Shown here: piece by piece, positions 42,895 to 51,743 of the stretch | Layout: each line of letters begins with the position of its first letter | How positions within the stretch are numbered: the first letter of the stretch is position 1 | Origin: JBJGXI01 sp045635475 | GTDB taxonomy: Bacteria; Bacillota; Bacilli; Bacillales; Amphibacillaceae | Assembly: GCF_045635475.1 (NCBI RefSeq) | Contig: NZ_JBJGXI010000012.1 | Location: 46,488-110,487 of the forward strand | Direction: 5' to 3' | Length of the DNA stretch: 64,000 nt | Notes under the pieces: model-generated | Told to the model about the DNA's origin: nothing | Database searches by the model: none | What the model saw: only the letters and a program-made list of their open reading frames with translations | Translations under genes and position numbers: made by a program

Positions 42895-43050
42895 ATGTTA
42901 TTTTCACTTTACGTGGTATCCTTAACTGTTTTGTTGACGTTTCTTGTATTGTCGTTCGTTGAAAAGCTTGAAAGATTCTTCACGCGCAAGAAAAAATTTC
43001 GTGCTAACAACAAGCAAGTGCAACCTGCAGTGTTAGCTTTTCATAAATAA
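42895..43050 (+). CDS. Very small single-span membrane protein (51 residues)
   Basis: The frame begins MLFSLYVVSLTVLLTFLVLS, one membrane segment, followed by a basic, cytoplasm-type tail (EKLERFFTRKKKFRANNK). A strong AAAGGGGA lies about 8 nt upstream of the ATG and a terminator follows, so it is a credible independent gene despite its size. No family is recognised. Small basic-tailed membrane peptides often modulate transporters or kinases, but there is nothing here to say which. Confidence 0.6.
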   Translation: MLFSLYVVSLTVLLTFLVLSFVEKLERFFTRKKKFRANNKQVQPAVLAFHK

Positions 43051-43066
43051 TCACTCCAATTGATTG

Positions 43067-43099
43067 AGCCTTTTGACATACTGATCAAGAGGCTTTTTA
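43067..43099 (+). terminator. Terminator after the 51-residue protein gene
   Basis: AGCCTTTTGA (43067-43076) pairs with TCAAGAGGCT (43085-43094, one G-T pair), followed by TTTTATTAT. Confidence 0.85.
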
Positions 43100-43112
43100 T
43101 TATCGGTTCCGT

Positions 43113-43140
43113 TTGACAACATTTGTACGCATGTTATGAT
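43113..43140 (+). promoter_or_regulatory. SigA-type promoter of tenA
   Basis: TTGACA (43113-43118) and TATGAT (43135-43140) are separated by 16 bp, about 30 nt upstream of the TPP riboswitch. Confidence 0.75.
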
Positions 43141-43171
43141 AAGCTTCAAAGCACAATTTAATAGTACTATT

Positions 43172-43279
43172 TTCCGCTAGGGGTGCCTTATGCAGCATAT
43201 TGCAATTAAAGGTTGAGATTAAAGTGTTACTTTAAGACCCTTAGAACCTGATCTGGTCAAACCAGCGTAGGGAAGTGGA
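43172..43279 (+). promoter_or_regulatory. TPP (thiamine pyrophosphate) riboswitch
   Basis: The THI-box elements are clear: TAGGGGTGCC at the 5' side, GTTGAGATTAAA in the pyrimidine-sensor arm, and ACCCTTAGAACCTGATCTGG followed by CCAGCGTAGGGAA. It precedes tenA. AAGTGGAG at its 3' end can pair with CTCCACTT (43319-43326) as an antiterminator. Confidence 0.95.
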
Positions 43280-43321
43280 GTAGGGAATAGCTGTCTATTT
43301 GACTCTGTTTCATTACGTCTC

Positions 43322-43352
43322 CACTTTCTATCTCAGTAGGAAGTGTTTTTGT
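43322..43352 (+). terminator. Leader terminator of the TPP riboswitch
   Basis: CACTTTCTA (43322-43330) pairs with TAGGAAGTG (43337-43345), followed by TTTTTGTTTG. Its left arm overlaps the antiterminator partner, so TPP binding should favour termination before tenA. Confidence 0.8.
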
Positions 43353-43395
43353 TTGTCAATAAATGATTACAAACACAAAAAAGGAGATGAATAAA

Positions 43396-44058
43396 ATGAA
43401 ATTTTCACAGCTTTTAAGAGAAGAAACGAAGGACATTTGGAAAGCAAGCTTTAACCATCCGTTTGTAAAAGGAATCGGTGACGGCACATTAGCGGTTGAG
43501 TGTTTTCGTCATTATGTAATGCAAGATTCTTATTATTTATCCCATTTTGCAAGAGTACAAGCATTAGGTGCAGCAAAGGCAAAAGATCTACATACAACGA
43601 ACAGATTAGCTGCACATGCTCAAGGCACATATGAAGCCGAACTAGGATTACATAGAAAATTTTCGGAGTTGCTTGGCATCACGGAGGAGGAGCAAGAGAA
43701 CTTTGTTGCCACTCCAACCGCTTACGCTTACACTTCACATTTGTATCGCGCTGCCTATAATGGTCATTTAGGTGATATCATTGCTGCGATTTTACCTTGC
43801 TATTGGATTTATTATGAAATTGGTGAGCGATTAAAAGAACATACACCCGAAGAACCGATATATAAAGAATGGATCGCCGCTTACGGCGGAGAATGGTTTA
43901 GGACATTAGTGGAAGAACAGATTGCAAGATTAGATGAAATTGCAGAAACGGTAACCGATGAAGATCGTGATCGTATGAAACAACACTTTATTATAAGTAG
44001 TCAGTACGAGTATGGTTTTTGGGAAATGGGCTATAGTTTGGAAAAGTGGCCGTTTTAA
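43396..44058 (+). CDS. tenA: Aminopyrimidine aminohydrolase / thiaminase II
   Basis: The 220-residue all-helical protein keeps the TenA active-site positions of B. subtilis numbering: Asp44 (VMQDSYY), Cys135 (LPCYW) and Glu205 (SQYEYGFWEMGY). TenA hydrolyses the amino group of base-degraded thiamine to recycle the pyrimidine for thiamine synthesis. Here it stands alone behind a TPP riboswitch, not in the tenA-tenI-thiO-thiSGF-thiD cluster of B. subtilis. I chose ATG 43396, about 10 nt after AAAGGAG; ATGs at 43363 and 43387 do not fit that site. A terminator follows. Confidence 0.93.
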   Translation: MKFSQLLREETKDIWKASFNHPFVKGIGDGTLAVECFRHYVMQDSYYLSHFARVQALGAAKAKDLHTTNRLAAHAQGTYEAELGLHRKFSELLGITEEEQENFVATPTAYAYTSHLYRAAYNGHLGDIIAAILPCYWIYYEIGERLKEHTPEEPIYKEWIAAYGGEWFRTLVEEQIARLDEIAETVTDEDRDRMKQHFIISSQYEYGFWEMGYSLEKWPF

Positions 44059-44070
44059 TATTGAGTGGAT

Positions 44071-44110
44071 AACAAAAAAGTCAGTACATACTGGCTTTTT
44101 GTTATTTTTT
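44071..44110 (+). terminator. Terminator after tenA
   Basis: A stem of about 15 bp (44071-44086 with 44089-44104) is followed by a run of T. Confidence 0.85.
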
Positions 44111-44425
44111 TGTAATTCCACATACCTACGATACGTTGCGTGCGGACAACAATCACTATTATTTTACTTTAATTCAATGGGTTGTTTTTAGCAGATAGGG
44201 TCTCTCCAGGACGGGCAAATTATCAAAACGGTAATTTGGGACAAAAAGTGCGCTTCTGGCCGCTTAATCTTGTTAATTCCAACCTCCACTCATTCACTCC
44301 TATCACAAAAATTCGGAACGATATGCTCCAACTCAGACATAGTATTCAGAACAGCAAGTATAAAAATTGTTTCTTTCCTAACAGTTAGGTAAACTATACT
44401 AGTGCAATTTAGGGAGGATACAACG
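44111..44425. other. Gene-free spacer between tenA and the first ABC operon
   Basis: No ORF with a credible binding site is present; a 68-codon frame at 44182 lacks one and has no recognisable protein character. GTTAGGTAAACTATACT (44385-44400) may include a -10 element for the ABC operon, but no good -35 is seen. Confidence 0.4.
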
Positions 44426-45442
44426 ATGGAAAATATCATACAAGTTGAAGCTTTACGAAAAGAGTTTAAATCCTATTCAAGCCGTTCTGGTTTGCAAGGG
44501 GCTTTTCGCGACCTGTTTACCCGCAATTATAAGGTAATTCCTGCAGTTAAAGATATTGATATTACGGTTAGCAAAGGGGAAATGGTCGGATATATAGGTG
44601 AAAATGGTGCAGGAAAATCGACTACTATTAAGATGTTAACTGGTATTCTTACACCAACTTCTGGTACGGTCCGTGTTTTGGGAATGGATCCACATAGAGA
44701 AAGAGAGAAGTTTGTCCGGTCGATTGGTGTAGTATTTGGTCAACGCTCACAGTTGTGGTGGGATATTGCTGTACAAGAATCATTCCGCTTGTTAAAAAAG
44801 GTGTACAATGTGCCTGATCATTTGTATGAAAGTCACATGAGTTATGTGATTGAATCACTTGATATCGCACCATTGCTCGATAAACCTGTTAGAAAGCTGT
44901 CACTCGGACAGCGGATGCGTTGTGAGCTTGCTGCTGCATTGTTACATAATCCTACTTTGCTATTTTTAGATGAACCTACTATTGGGCTCGATGTACTCGT
45001 TAAATTAAAAATACGTAATTTCCTAAAAGAGATAAATCAAAAGTACCAAACAACGGTATTGTTAACAACTCATGATTTAACGGATATTGAGGCACTTTGT
45101 GAACGTGTAATTATGTTGGACGAAGGTCAGATTATTTATGATGGGAAACTAACAAATCTAAAATCAAGCTGGGGTGAAGGGAAGCAAATTGAATTTCAAT
45201 TTACAAATAATCAAATCTCGAAATCATTGCTCGTACCCTTATTGGACGGTTTAGAGGCTGAATGGACAGCAGGGGACCGTGGCAATGTATGGGTTGCGAA
45301 TGTTATTAATGACGAATCAGTTATTTCTGATGTAATTGGACGAGTTGTCGCTGCACATAAAATTATTGATCTTAAAGTGCATGAAATATCAATCGAAGAA
45401 ATTATCCGGAACATTTATGAAGAGGGCATTATCCATGGGTAA
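44426..45442 (+). CDS. ABC transporter ATP-binding protein (ABC-2 type exporter)
   Basis: The 338-residue ATPase has Walker A GENGAGKST, Q-loop FGQRSQLWWD, signature LSLGQRMRCELA, Walker B LLFLDEPTIGLD and a H-loop TTHD. The QRSQLWWD and QRMRCEL variants are typical of ATPases that pair with two DUF990/ABC2_membrane_6 permeases, which follow immediately. The ATG at 44426 follows GGGAGG. Substrate is unknown; in other bacteria such systems have been linked to drug or lipid export. It overlaps the first permease gene by 8 nt (start inside the last codons). Confidence 0.9.
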   Translation: MENIIQVEALRKEFKSYSSRSGLQGAFRDLFTRNYKVIPAVKDIDITVSKGEMVGYIGENGAGKSTTIKMLTGILTPTSGTVRVLGMDPHREREKFVRSIGVVFGQRSQLWWDIAVQESFRLLKKVYNVPDHLYESHMSYVIESLDIAPLLDKPVRKLSLGQRMRCELAAALLHNPTLLFLDEPTIGLDVLVKLKIRNFLKEINQKYQTTVLLTTHDLTDIEALCERVIMLDEGQIIYDGKLTNLKSSWGEGKQIEFQFTNNQISKSLLVPLLDGLEAEWTAGDRGNVWVANVINDESVISDVIGRVVAAHKIIDLKVHEISIEEIIRNIYEEGIIHG

Positions 45443-46226
45443 ATATGTTGAGATGATTCGTATTCGCTTTTTAATGATGCTTGCTTATCGAACCAATTAT
45501 TATACAGGCATATTAATTTATAGCATTAACATTGGGGCGTATTATTTTTTATGGTCGGCAATCTATGGCGATAAAGGCACCATCGAAGGTATGTCTGTTT
45601 TACAGATGACTACCTATATCGCAGTTGCATGGATGGCTAGAGCTTTTTACTTTAATAATATTGATCGTGAGATTGCAGTTGAAATTAAAGAGGGAAAAGT
45701 TGCGGTAGAGTTTACTCGTCCTTATAACTATTTATTCATGAAAACAATGCAAGGACTTGGAGAAGGTATATTTCGCTTAGGCTTCTTCTCTGTGCCAGGT
45801 ATGATCATTGTTTCACTTATCTTTCCAATTTCTCTATCTGCTTCTCCGGATACTTGGTTGTTTTTTGCCATTGCAATTGTGTTTAGTTTTATTATTAATA
45901 CGCAAATCAATTTATTAACCGGTGTGTTAACTTTTTTCTTTTTTAATAATGATGGTTTAATTCAAGCAAAGCGTGTTGTTATTGACTTATTCTCTGGGTT
46001 ATTGCTGCCGATTAGCTTTTATCCGTTATGGGCACAACAGATCATGGGTTTTTTGCCGTTTCAAGCAATTAGCTATGTGCCAAGTATGATCTTTACAGAT
46101 AGCTTTACCCAACAGGAAGTTTATCAAGCAATTTTATCTCAATTCATTTGGTCAATTTTGTTAATTATTCCAATTTATTTGCTCTGGACGTTGGCGAAAA
46201 GACGATTGATCGTACAGGGGGGATAA
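45435..46226 (+). CDS. ABC-2 type permease, first subunit
   Basis: The 263-residue protein has six predicted membrane segments and belongs to the ABC2_membrane_6 type by its N-terminal MIRIRFLMMLAYRTNYYTG and the central EIKEGKVAVEFTRPYNYL motif, which corresponds to the coupling region. The ATG at 45435 lies within the end of the ATPase gene (ATGGGTAA). An upstream in-frame ATG (45336) would overlap the ATPase by 107 nt and was rejected. It probably forms a heterodimeric channel with the next gene's product. Confidence 0.85.
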   Translation: MGKYVEMIRIRFLMMLAYRTNYYTGILIYSINIGAYYFLWSAIYGDKGTIEGMSVLQMTTYIAVAWMARAFYFNNIDREIAVEIKEGKVAVEFTRPYNYLFMKTMQGLGEGIFRLGFFSVPGMIIVSLIFPISLSASPDTWLFFAIAIVFSFIINTQINLLTGVLTFFFFNNDGLIQAKRVVIDLFSGLLLPISFYPLWAQQIMGFLPFQAISYVPSMIFTDSFTQQEVYQAILSQFIWSILLIIPIYLLWTLAKRRLIVQGG

Positions 46227-46229
46227 GGT

Positions 46230-47015
46230 ATGAAATATAGTATTATCTTTTTTCAATATGTTGCTCAATATATAAAAACACGCTTTACATATCGCGTTGA
46301 TTTCGTAATGGGGTTATTTTCAGACCTGCTATTTCAAGCTGTTAACTTGGTTTTTATACTTGTTGTTTTTGGTCATACCCAATTTTTAAGCGGCTGGTCA
46401 AGAGATGAAATCATCTTTATATACGGATTTTTCCTCGTACCTTATGCGTTGTTCGGAGCTTTTTTTAATATATGGGATTTTAACGAACGTTATATTGTCA
46501 AAGGCGAGATGGACCGAATCTTAACACGACCCGTGCATAGCTTATTTCAAATCATTCTTGAACGGATGGAGTTAGAATCCTTATTCGGAATGTTTACAGG
46601 AATCGGTGTTATGATTTATGCAGGGAACCGGCTCGGTTTAAGTTTTGCATGGTATGATCCTGTCTTATTTATCATAATGGTAATTGGCGGTGCGTTAGTT
46701 TATGCTGGTATTTTTGTGATGCTTGCTAGTATTAGCTTTTGGTCAGATAGCCCAACGAGTATTATGCCAATGATTTACAACATAGGTAATTATGGAAGGT
46801 ATCCTGTAGATATTTACAATAAAATAATTCGCTTTGTTTTAACTTGGATATTACCATTCGCGTTTGTAGGTGTGTATCCAGCTGCTTATTTTCTTGGTAG
46901 AGAGAATTGGTACATGTATGCATTTTTAACACCTGTAATGGGTATAGGTTTCTTTAGCATTTCAATTTTATTATGGAATATTGGCGTGACAAAATATAGA
47001 GGCGCAGGAAACTGA
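46230..47015 (+). CDS. ABC-2 type permease, second subunit
   Basis: The 261-residue protein is a partner of the preceding permease, with six hydrophobic segments and the matching coupling motif IVKGEMDRILTRPVHSLFQ. Its C-terminal half has the AAYFLGRENW loop seen in this family. It starts 3 nt after the previous stop, preceded by AGGGGGG within the upstream gene. A perfect palindromic terminator closes the three-gene operon. Confidence 0.85.
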   Translation: MKYSIIFFQYVAQYIKTRFTYRVDFVMGLFSDLLFQAVNLVFILVVFGHTQFLSGWSRDEIIFIYGFFLVPYALFGAFFNIWDFNERYIVKGEMDRILTRPVHSLFQIILERMELESLFGMFTGIGVMIYAGNRLGLSFAWYDPVLFIIMVIGGALVYAGIFVMLASISFWSDSPTSIMPMIYNIGNYGRYPVDIYNKIIRFVLTWILPFAFVGVYPAAYFLGRENWYMYAFLTPVMGIGFFSISILLWNIGVTKYRGAGN

Positions 47016-47017
47016 CT

Positions 47018-47056
47018 CAACTACCCTCAGAACGTTCTGAGGGTAGTTGTTTATTT
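47018..47056 (+). terminator. Terminator of the first ABC operon
   Basis: A perfect 16-bp palindromic stem spans 47018-47049, followed by TTTATTTT. It begins just 2 nt after the stop codon. Confidence 0.9.
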
Positions 47057-47182
47057 TAAAAATCTAAAATTTTACAATTAGGGTTAAATATTCAACAATC
47101 TTTTGGTAGAATTAAAGAGTTGTATGTGAAAGCGTTTTAATTCTAATAGATTATTGTGATACCATAAAGAGAGGTGAAAGGA

Positions 47183-47860
47183 ATGCAATCACTCATACAT
47201 ATTGAAGACGTTGAGAAAAGCTTTGGAAACGGTAACAAGGAAGTAAAAGTGTTAAAAAAGATAAATATGACAATCCCAACAAATCAATTAACGGCCCTGC
47301 GGGGAAGGTCAGGTTCTGGAAAAACGACATTACTTAATTTAATCGGTGCACTCGATAAACCATCGGGCGGAGAGATTTATTTTAATGGAAATCCAATTAG
47401 TTCGTATTCTGAAAAACAAAGTGCAGAACTGCGGAGAGTGAAGATCGGAATTATCTTTCAGTCCTATGGATTAGTCCCTTTAATGACTGTGGAAGAGAAT
47501 ATTGAATTTGGCTTACGCATAGCAGGAGTTCCTCGCAACGATTGGAATGATAGAATTAGAGAATCGATTGCAATTGTTGGTCTTGAAAAACGAGCCAAGC
47601 ACCGTCCTTTAGAACTTTCTGGTGGGGAGCAGCAACGAGTTGCAATCGCAAGAGCACTTGCTCCAAGACCCGCATTAATATTAGCAGATGAACCAACAGC
47701 TGAACTAGATTCGAATATGGCTTTTCAAATTATACGTGCATTTCAATCGCTTACGAACAATCAACAAACAACGATTATTATGACAACGCACGACCCTGGC
47801 ATTATGGAAATACTAGATCATGTGTATACATTGGAGGATGGACAAATTGCAAATCAATAA
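47183..47860 (+). CDS. MacB/LolD-type ABC ATP-binding protein
   Basis: The 225-residue ATPase has Walker A GRSGSGKTT, signature LSGGEQQRVAIARAL, Walker B LILADEPTAELD and H-loop TTHD. LSGGEQQRVAIARAL with ADEPTAELD is the pattern of the MacB/FtsE/LolD group. The ATG at 47183 follows GAGAGGTG by 6 nt. It heads a four-gene operon (ATPase, adaptor, large FtsX permease, second ATPase), which resembles MacAB-like exporters or peptide-sensing and stress exporters of Firmicutes. The substrate is unknown. Confidence 0.88.
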   Translation: MQSLIHIEDVEKSFGNGNKEVKVLKKINMTIPTNQLTALRGRSGSGKTTLLNLIGALDKPSGGEIYFNGNPISSYSEKQSAELRRVKIGIIFQSYGLVPLMTVEENIEFGLRIAGVPRNDWNDRIRESIAIVGLEKRAKHRPLELSGGEQQRVAIARALAPRPALILADEPTAELDSNMAFQIIRAFQSLTNNQQTTIIMTTHDPGIMEILDHVYTLEDGQIANQ

Positions 47861-48881
47861 AAAATCCGCATTTAAACTGGTCTTCATAATATTTGGAACT
47901 TCAATTACTCTACTATTGTCTGCATGTTCTTTTTTGCCAAAAGAAGAGGAAGTACTCGCCCCACCTTTGGTAGAGCCTGCTACAGTCGACTATAATATCG
48001 CTGAAGTGCAAAAAGGCGAAATAATTCACCAATTAACTGGAATAGCAAATTTTGTACCAGCAACAAGTGAAAATTTAACTTATAAGCAAGATGGTGGACG
48101 TCTCGATCAGGTTTTAATAGCAGCTGGTGATGTAGTGGAGGAAGGACAACTGCTAGTTGAGTTAGAAAGTGGTAATTTAGCTTTTGACTTGGAACAATTA
48201 CAATTAGAATATGAAAAATCGAAACTGCGGATCGAACAGTTACAAGCACAGCAGGCAGACAGCTATTCTATTCAAATGGCAAATTTAGATAAAAAGGGAT
48301 TGGAACTTCGTCTGACCCATATGAAAGAACAATTAGCTTCTTCTCAAATTAAGTCACCGATGGATGGCATCGTAACTTTTGTAACTGATGTTAAACCAGG
48401 TGAGTTCGTAGAGCCATTTCAGTCAATGGTCCAAATCGCAGATACGTCTAACTTACAGTTAATTTATTCTGCGCCGACGGCAAGTGATCTCGATGATATT
48501 ACTTTCGGGATGGACGTTGCAATCACGATCAACAAGGAACAATTGAAAGGAAAAGTAGCTCAAACACCGGATACAGTTCCAGATGAAATGCATCAACAAA
48601 ATCCAGATTTATATGAGTCAAGCTTAATCATAAGTATAGACACGCCTCCTGATAATTTAACGATAGGAGGTTCTGCTGAAATTGAAGTGGTTATAGCAAA
48701 AAAAGAAGACACACTAATTATTCCTAAAAACGGTCTAAGAACTTCATTTGGAAGAAATTATGTGCAAATTCTTCAGGATAACAGTAAAAGAGAAATCGAC
48801 ATCGAAACCGGTATCGTTACTTCAACTGAAGTCGAAATATTAAAAGGATTAAACGAGGGAGAGCAAGTTATTCTGAAGTAG
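47847..48881 (+). CDS. Lipoprotein membrane-fusion (MacA/HlyD-like) adaptor
   Basis: The roughly 344-residue protein starts with a lipoprotein signal (FKLVFIIFGTSITLLLSAC; lipid cysteine near residue 27), then two lipoyl/barrel-sandwich halves (ITVxxGDVVEEGQLLVELE and SPMDGIVTFVTDVKPGEFV) around a short coiled coil and a beta-barrel region. Such adaptors sit outside the membrane and link the ABC permease to substrate. The start is TTG at 47847, 9 nt after GGAGG, overlapping the ATPase gene by 14 nt; ATG 47838 is too close to that site. Confidence 0.85.
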   Translation: MQINKKSAFKLVFIIFGTSITLLLSACSFLPKEEEVLAPPLVEPATVDYNIAEVQKGEIIHQLTGIANFVPATSENLTYKQDGGRLDQVLIAAGDVVEEGQLLVELESGNLAFDLEQLQLEYEKSKLRIEQLQAQQADSYSIQMANLDKKGLELRLTHMKEQLASSQIKSPMDGIVTFVTDVKPGEFVEPFQSMVQIADTSNLQLIYSAPTASDLDDITFGMDVAITINKEQLKGKVAQTPDTVPDEMHQQNPDLYESSLIISIDTPPDNLTIGGSAEIEVVIAKKEDTLIIPKNGLRTSFGRNYVQILQDNSKREIDIETGIVTSTEVEILKGLNEGEQVILK

Positions 48882-48893
48882 GAGGAATGAGCG

Positions 48894-51743
48894 ATGGCAA
48901 TGTTAAAGATTATTATCAGAAAAATGTTCAACAATCGCTGGCTTACTGGTAGCTTGTTCCTCGGATTATTGATTACGGTAGCACTTGTTTCCAGCATACC
49001 AACTTATACCTCGAGTGTTTTACAAAAGTTGCTTGTTAGTGATTTAGAAAATTATCAACTCGAAAACAGTCAATATCCAAGCATGTTTTCTTTTTCCGTG
49101 AATTTTACTAAAGACGATGAAATTAATCAGTTAACGATGTTGGATGAGGTTGAAACGTATAATAAACAATTAATCTCAGCGACAACGATACCTGTAAAAA
49201 CAGATGTTTCTATTTTAAGTTCTATACCTTTACAGGTTACACGTGAACAAAGCACAGCATCGACACAAACACAGCAAAGCGGAAAGCTTCTTGCTTTCAC
49301 AGAAATCGAGCAGCATATTAACATTACTGATGGGAGATTGCCAAATGACGAATTAGTTGATGGTGCTTATGAAGCAATCGTTCCAGAAAGAGCATTATTG
49401 GAAAGAGACATTGTGCTAGGTACTACATTTTTAGTCGGGGAAGGTGAATCACAATTTCTGGTTAAACCAGTTGCTACTTTTAAGGCTAAAGACAACTATG
49501 ATCCGTACTGGACATTATCACCTGAAGTGTACCGTAACGATTTTATCATTGCTGAACAACTGTACAGACAGGAATTCTTACCAAACAATCCGCAACTGTT
49601 AGAAACGAGCAGATTCATTACAAACTTTGATTATCAATCGATTACAAGTGAAAACATCCAGACGTTGCTTAGCTTGGAAAGGAAAGTAAATGCGACAGTC
49701 AGTTCGATGATGGAGACGATCATTTTAACTGATTTCCCTGCACAGACACTTCTTTCTACATATGGACAAAAGGAAGAACAACTGCGGACGATGCTGTGGT
49801 CATTAAATGTACCTGTGCTAGTTATGTTAAGTATTTATCTTTATATGGTATCGCGATTAATCGTTAATCGACAATTAAATGAGATCGCTATTTTGGCAAG
49901 TCGTGGTGCAAAAAGAACACAGATTATGTTAATTTATTTTATTGAAGTTTCTATATTAGGGAGTATTGCTTTTCTATTCGGTCCATTCATCGGAGCTTAT
50001 TTATGTAACTTACTAGGAGCAACAAATGGATTTCTAGAATTTGTGCAACGAACAGCCCTACCAATCAATATAAGACCAGAATCCTATTTATATGGATGTA
50101 TAGCCGTTATCGCGTCGATTGTAATGACGATGATACCAGTCTATTTTGCTTCCAAACAAAGTATTGTTGATCATAAGCAAAAGCAGGCTAGAAATATGGC
50201 GAACTACAAATGGTATTCAATACTGTTCAGTCTCGGCTTAATCGGGTTAGCTATCTACGGGTTATATTCTGTTCAAACACAAGAGTTATCAAATACATCG
50301 TCGCCACAAGCAGATAGTATCTATGTGGATCCAGTTTTGTTTTTTTTACCTGCTATTTTCATCATTGGCTTAGGACTATTCATTTTGCGATTATATCCAA
50401 TTCTAATGATGGGAATTTACTTGCTTGGAAGGAAAATTTGGCCGATTTCCTTGTATACAACCTTTGTACAAGTAAGTCGTTCTGCGAAGCAATATCAATT
50501 TCTCATGTTATTTTTAGTGATGACAATTGGGATCGGTGTTTACAGCGCAAGTGCAGCAAGAACTATTAACACTAACCTTGAAGAACAAATCCGCTACAAC
50601 AATGGGGCAGATATAACGGTAGATGTTAGATGGGCAAGCAGTGAAATTGCCACATCTCCATCTGTTGGTAATGAACCAAGCAACACAGAAGATGGAACAG
50701 AGGTAGAGCAAGGGAAAAGCATCGTTTATACAGAACCACCATTTGACCCGTTTCTTCAGTTAGATGGCGTCGAGCATGCTACAAGAGTATTTAACAAAGC
50801 ACCAGTAAAAGTGGAAGCAAAGGGAAGTAGTATTTTTTCTGCTGAGCTTATGGCGATTGAACCGAATGCATTTGGAGAGACTGCTTGGTTTAAATCAACC
50901 TTGCTTCCACACCATTGGTTCAACTACTTGAACTTAATTGCTAGTGAACCTAGTGCAGTACTCATATCGAAGTCTGTTTCAACATCTTTAGGTGTTAAAG
51001 AAGGCGATTATTTGACGATGGAGTGGGAGGGATCTGATTATGCCGAATTTGTTGTATACGGTGTCATCGATTATTGGCCGTCGTTTAATCCTTTGCTAAA
51101 AAGTGAGGATGGGAGTGATCCCACTTTGATTGTAGCAAATCTTTCTTATGTTCAAAATTTAATGGGACTTGAACCATACCAAATTTGGCTACAGACAGAT
51201 ACTGGAACCCAAAGAAACGGCCTTTACGAAAACATGAAACAACTAAACCTACCTGTAACAAACATGGATGACGTACAGCCTAAACTAATAGAATTAAAAA
51301 ATAGTGCCTTCTTACTCGGACTTAATGGGACCATGTCACTCGGGTTTATAATTTCACTCATGATTACGTTTATCGGGTTTTTACTGTACTGGATTCTTAC
51401 GATTAAATCCCGCACTTTACAGTATGGCATTTACCGGGCAATGGGAATCCCAATGCCTAAACTAATTGCTATATTGATTTGGGAACAAGTGATGACCTCG
51501 GGGATTGCTTGTCTGTTAGGTATCGCTATTGGTGGGATAACAAGCAGACTATTCGTTCCACTTTTCCAATTGTCATTTAATCCACAGTCAATCGTACCAC
51601 CATTCATGGTAATGTTTGATCCTAGGGATGAAATGAAGATTTATTTATTTGTAGCATTTATGTTAGTGATTGGCTTATCTATTTTAGTTATATTATTACG
51701 AAAAATTAAGATACATCAAGCGATAAAGTTGGGTGAAGATTAA
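48894..51743 (+). CDS. Large FtsX/MacB-type ABC permease
   Basis: The 949-residue protein has an N-terminal membrane segment (WLTGSLFLGLLITVALVSSI), a large extracellular domain, a three-helix FtsX unit near residues 300-420 (REIAILASRGAKRTQIM-like coupling segment), more membrane segments, a second extracellular domain, and a C-terminal FtsX unit with the QYGIYRAMGIPMPKLIAI coupling helix. This is a duplicated layout. It likely exports or senses substrate with the neighbouring adaptor and one or both ATPases. The ATG follows GGAGG; the stop overlaps the next ATG. Confidence 0.85.
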   Translation: MAMLKIIIRKMFNNRWLTGSLFLGLLITVALVSSIPTYTSSVLQKLLVSDLENYQLENSQYPSMFSFSVNFTKDDEINQLTMLDEVETYNKQLISATTIPVKTDVSILSSIPLQVTREQSTASTQTQQSGKLLAFTEIEQHINITDGRLPNDELVDGAYEAIVPERALLERDIVLGTTFLVGEGESQFLVKPVATFKAKDNYDPYWTLSPEVYRNDFIIAEQLYRQEFLPNNPQLLETSRFITNFDYQSITSENIQTLLSLERKVNATVSSMMETIILTDFPAQTLLSTYGQKEEQLRTMLWSLNVPVLVMLSIYLYMVSRLIVNRQLNEIAILASRGAKRTQIMLIYFIEVSILGSIAFLFGPFIGAYLCNLLGATNGFLEFVQRTALPINIRPESYLYGCIAVIASIVMTMIPVYFASKQSIVDHKQKQARNMANYKWYSILFSLGLIGLAIYGLYSVQTQELSNTSSPQADSIYVDPVLFFLPAIFIIGLGLFILRLYPILMMGIYLLGRKIWPISLYTTFVQVSRSAKQYQFLMLFLVMTIGIGVYSASAARTINTNLEEQIRYNNGADITVDVRWASSEIATSPSVGNEPSNTEDGTEVEQGKSIVYTEPPFDPFLQLDGVEHATRVFNKAPVKVEAKGSSIFSAELMAIEPNAFGETAWFKSTLLPHHWFNYLNLIASEPSAVLISKSVSTSLGVKEGDYLTMEWEGSDYAEFVVYGVIDYWPSFNPLLKSEDGSDPTLIVANLSYVQNLMGLEPYQIWLQTDTGTQRNGLYENMKQLNLPVTNMDDVQPKLIELKNSAFLLGLNGTMSLGFIISLMITFIGFLLYWILTIKSRTLQYGIYRAMGIPMPKLIAILIWEQVMTSGIACLLGIAIGGITSRLFVPLFQLSFNPQSIVPPFMVMFDPRDEMKIYLFVAFMLVIGLSILVILLRKIKIHQAIKLGED

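Noticed and set aside
44182..44388. 68-codon plus-strand ORF before the first ABC operon
   Set aside because: No binding site, no recognisable protein pattern, and composition typical of non-coding AT-rich spacer.
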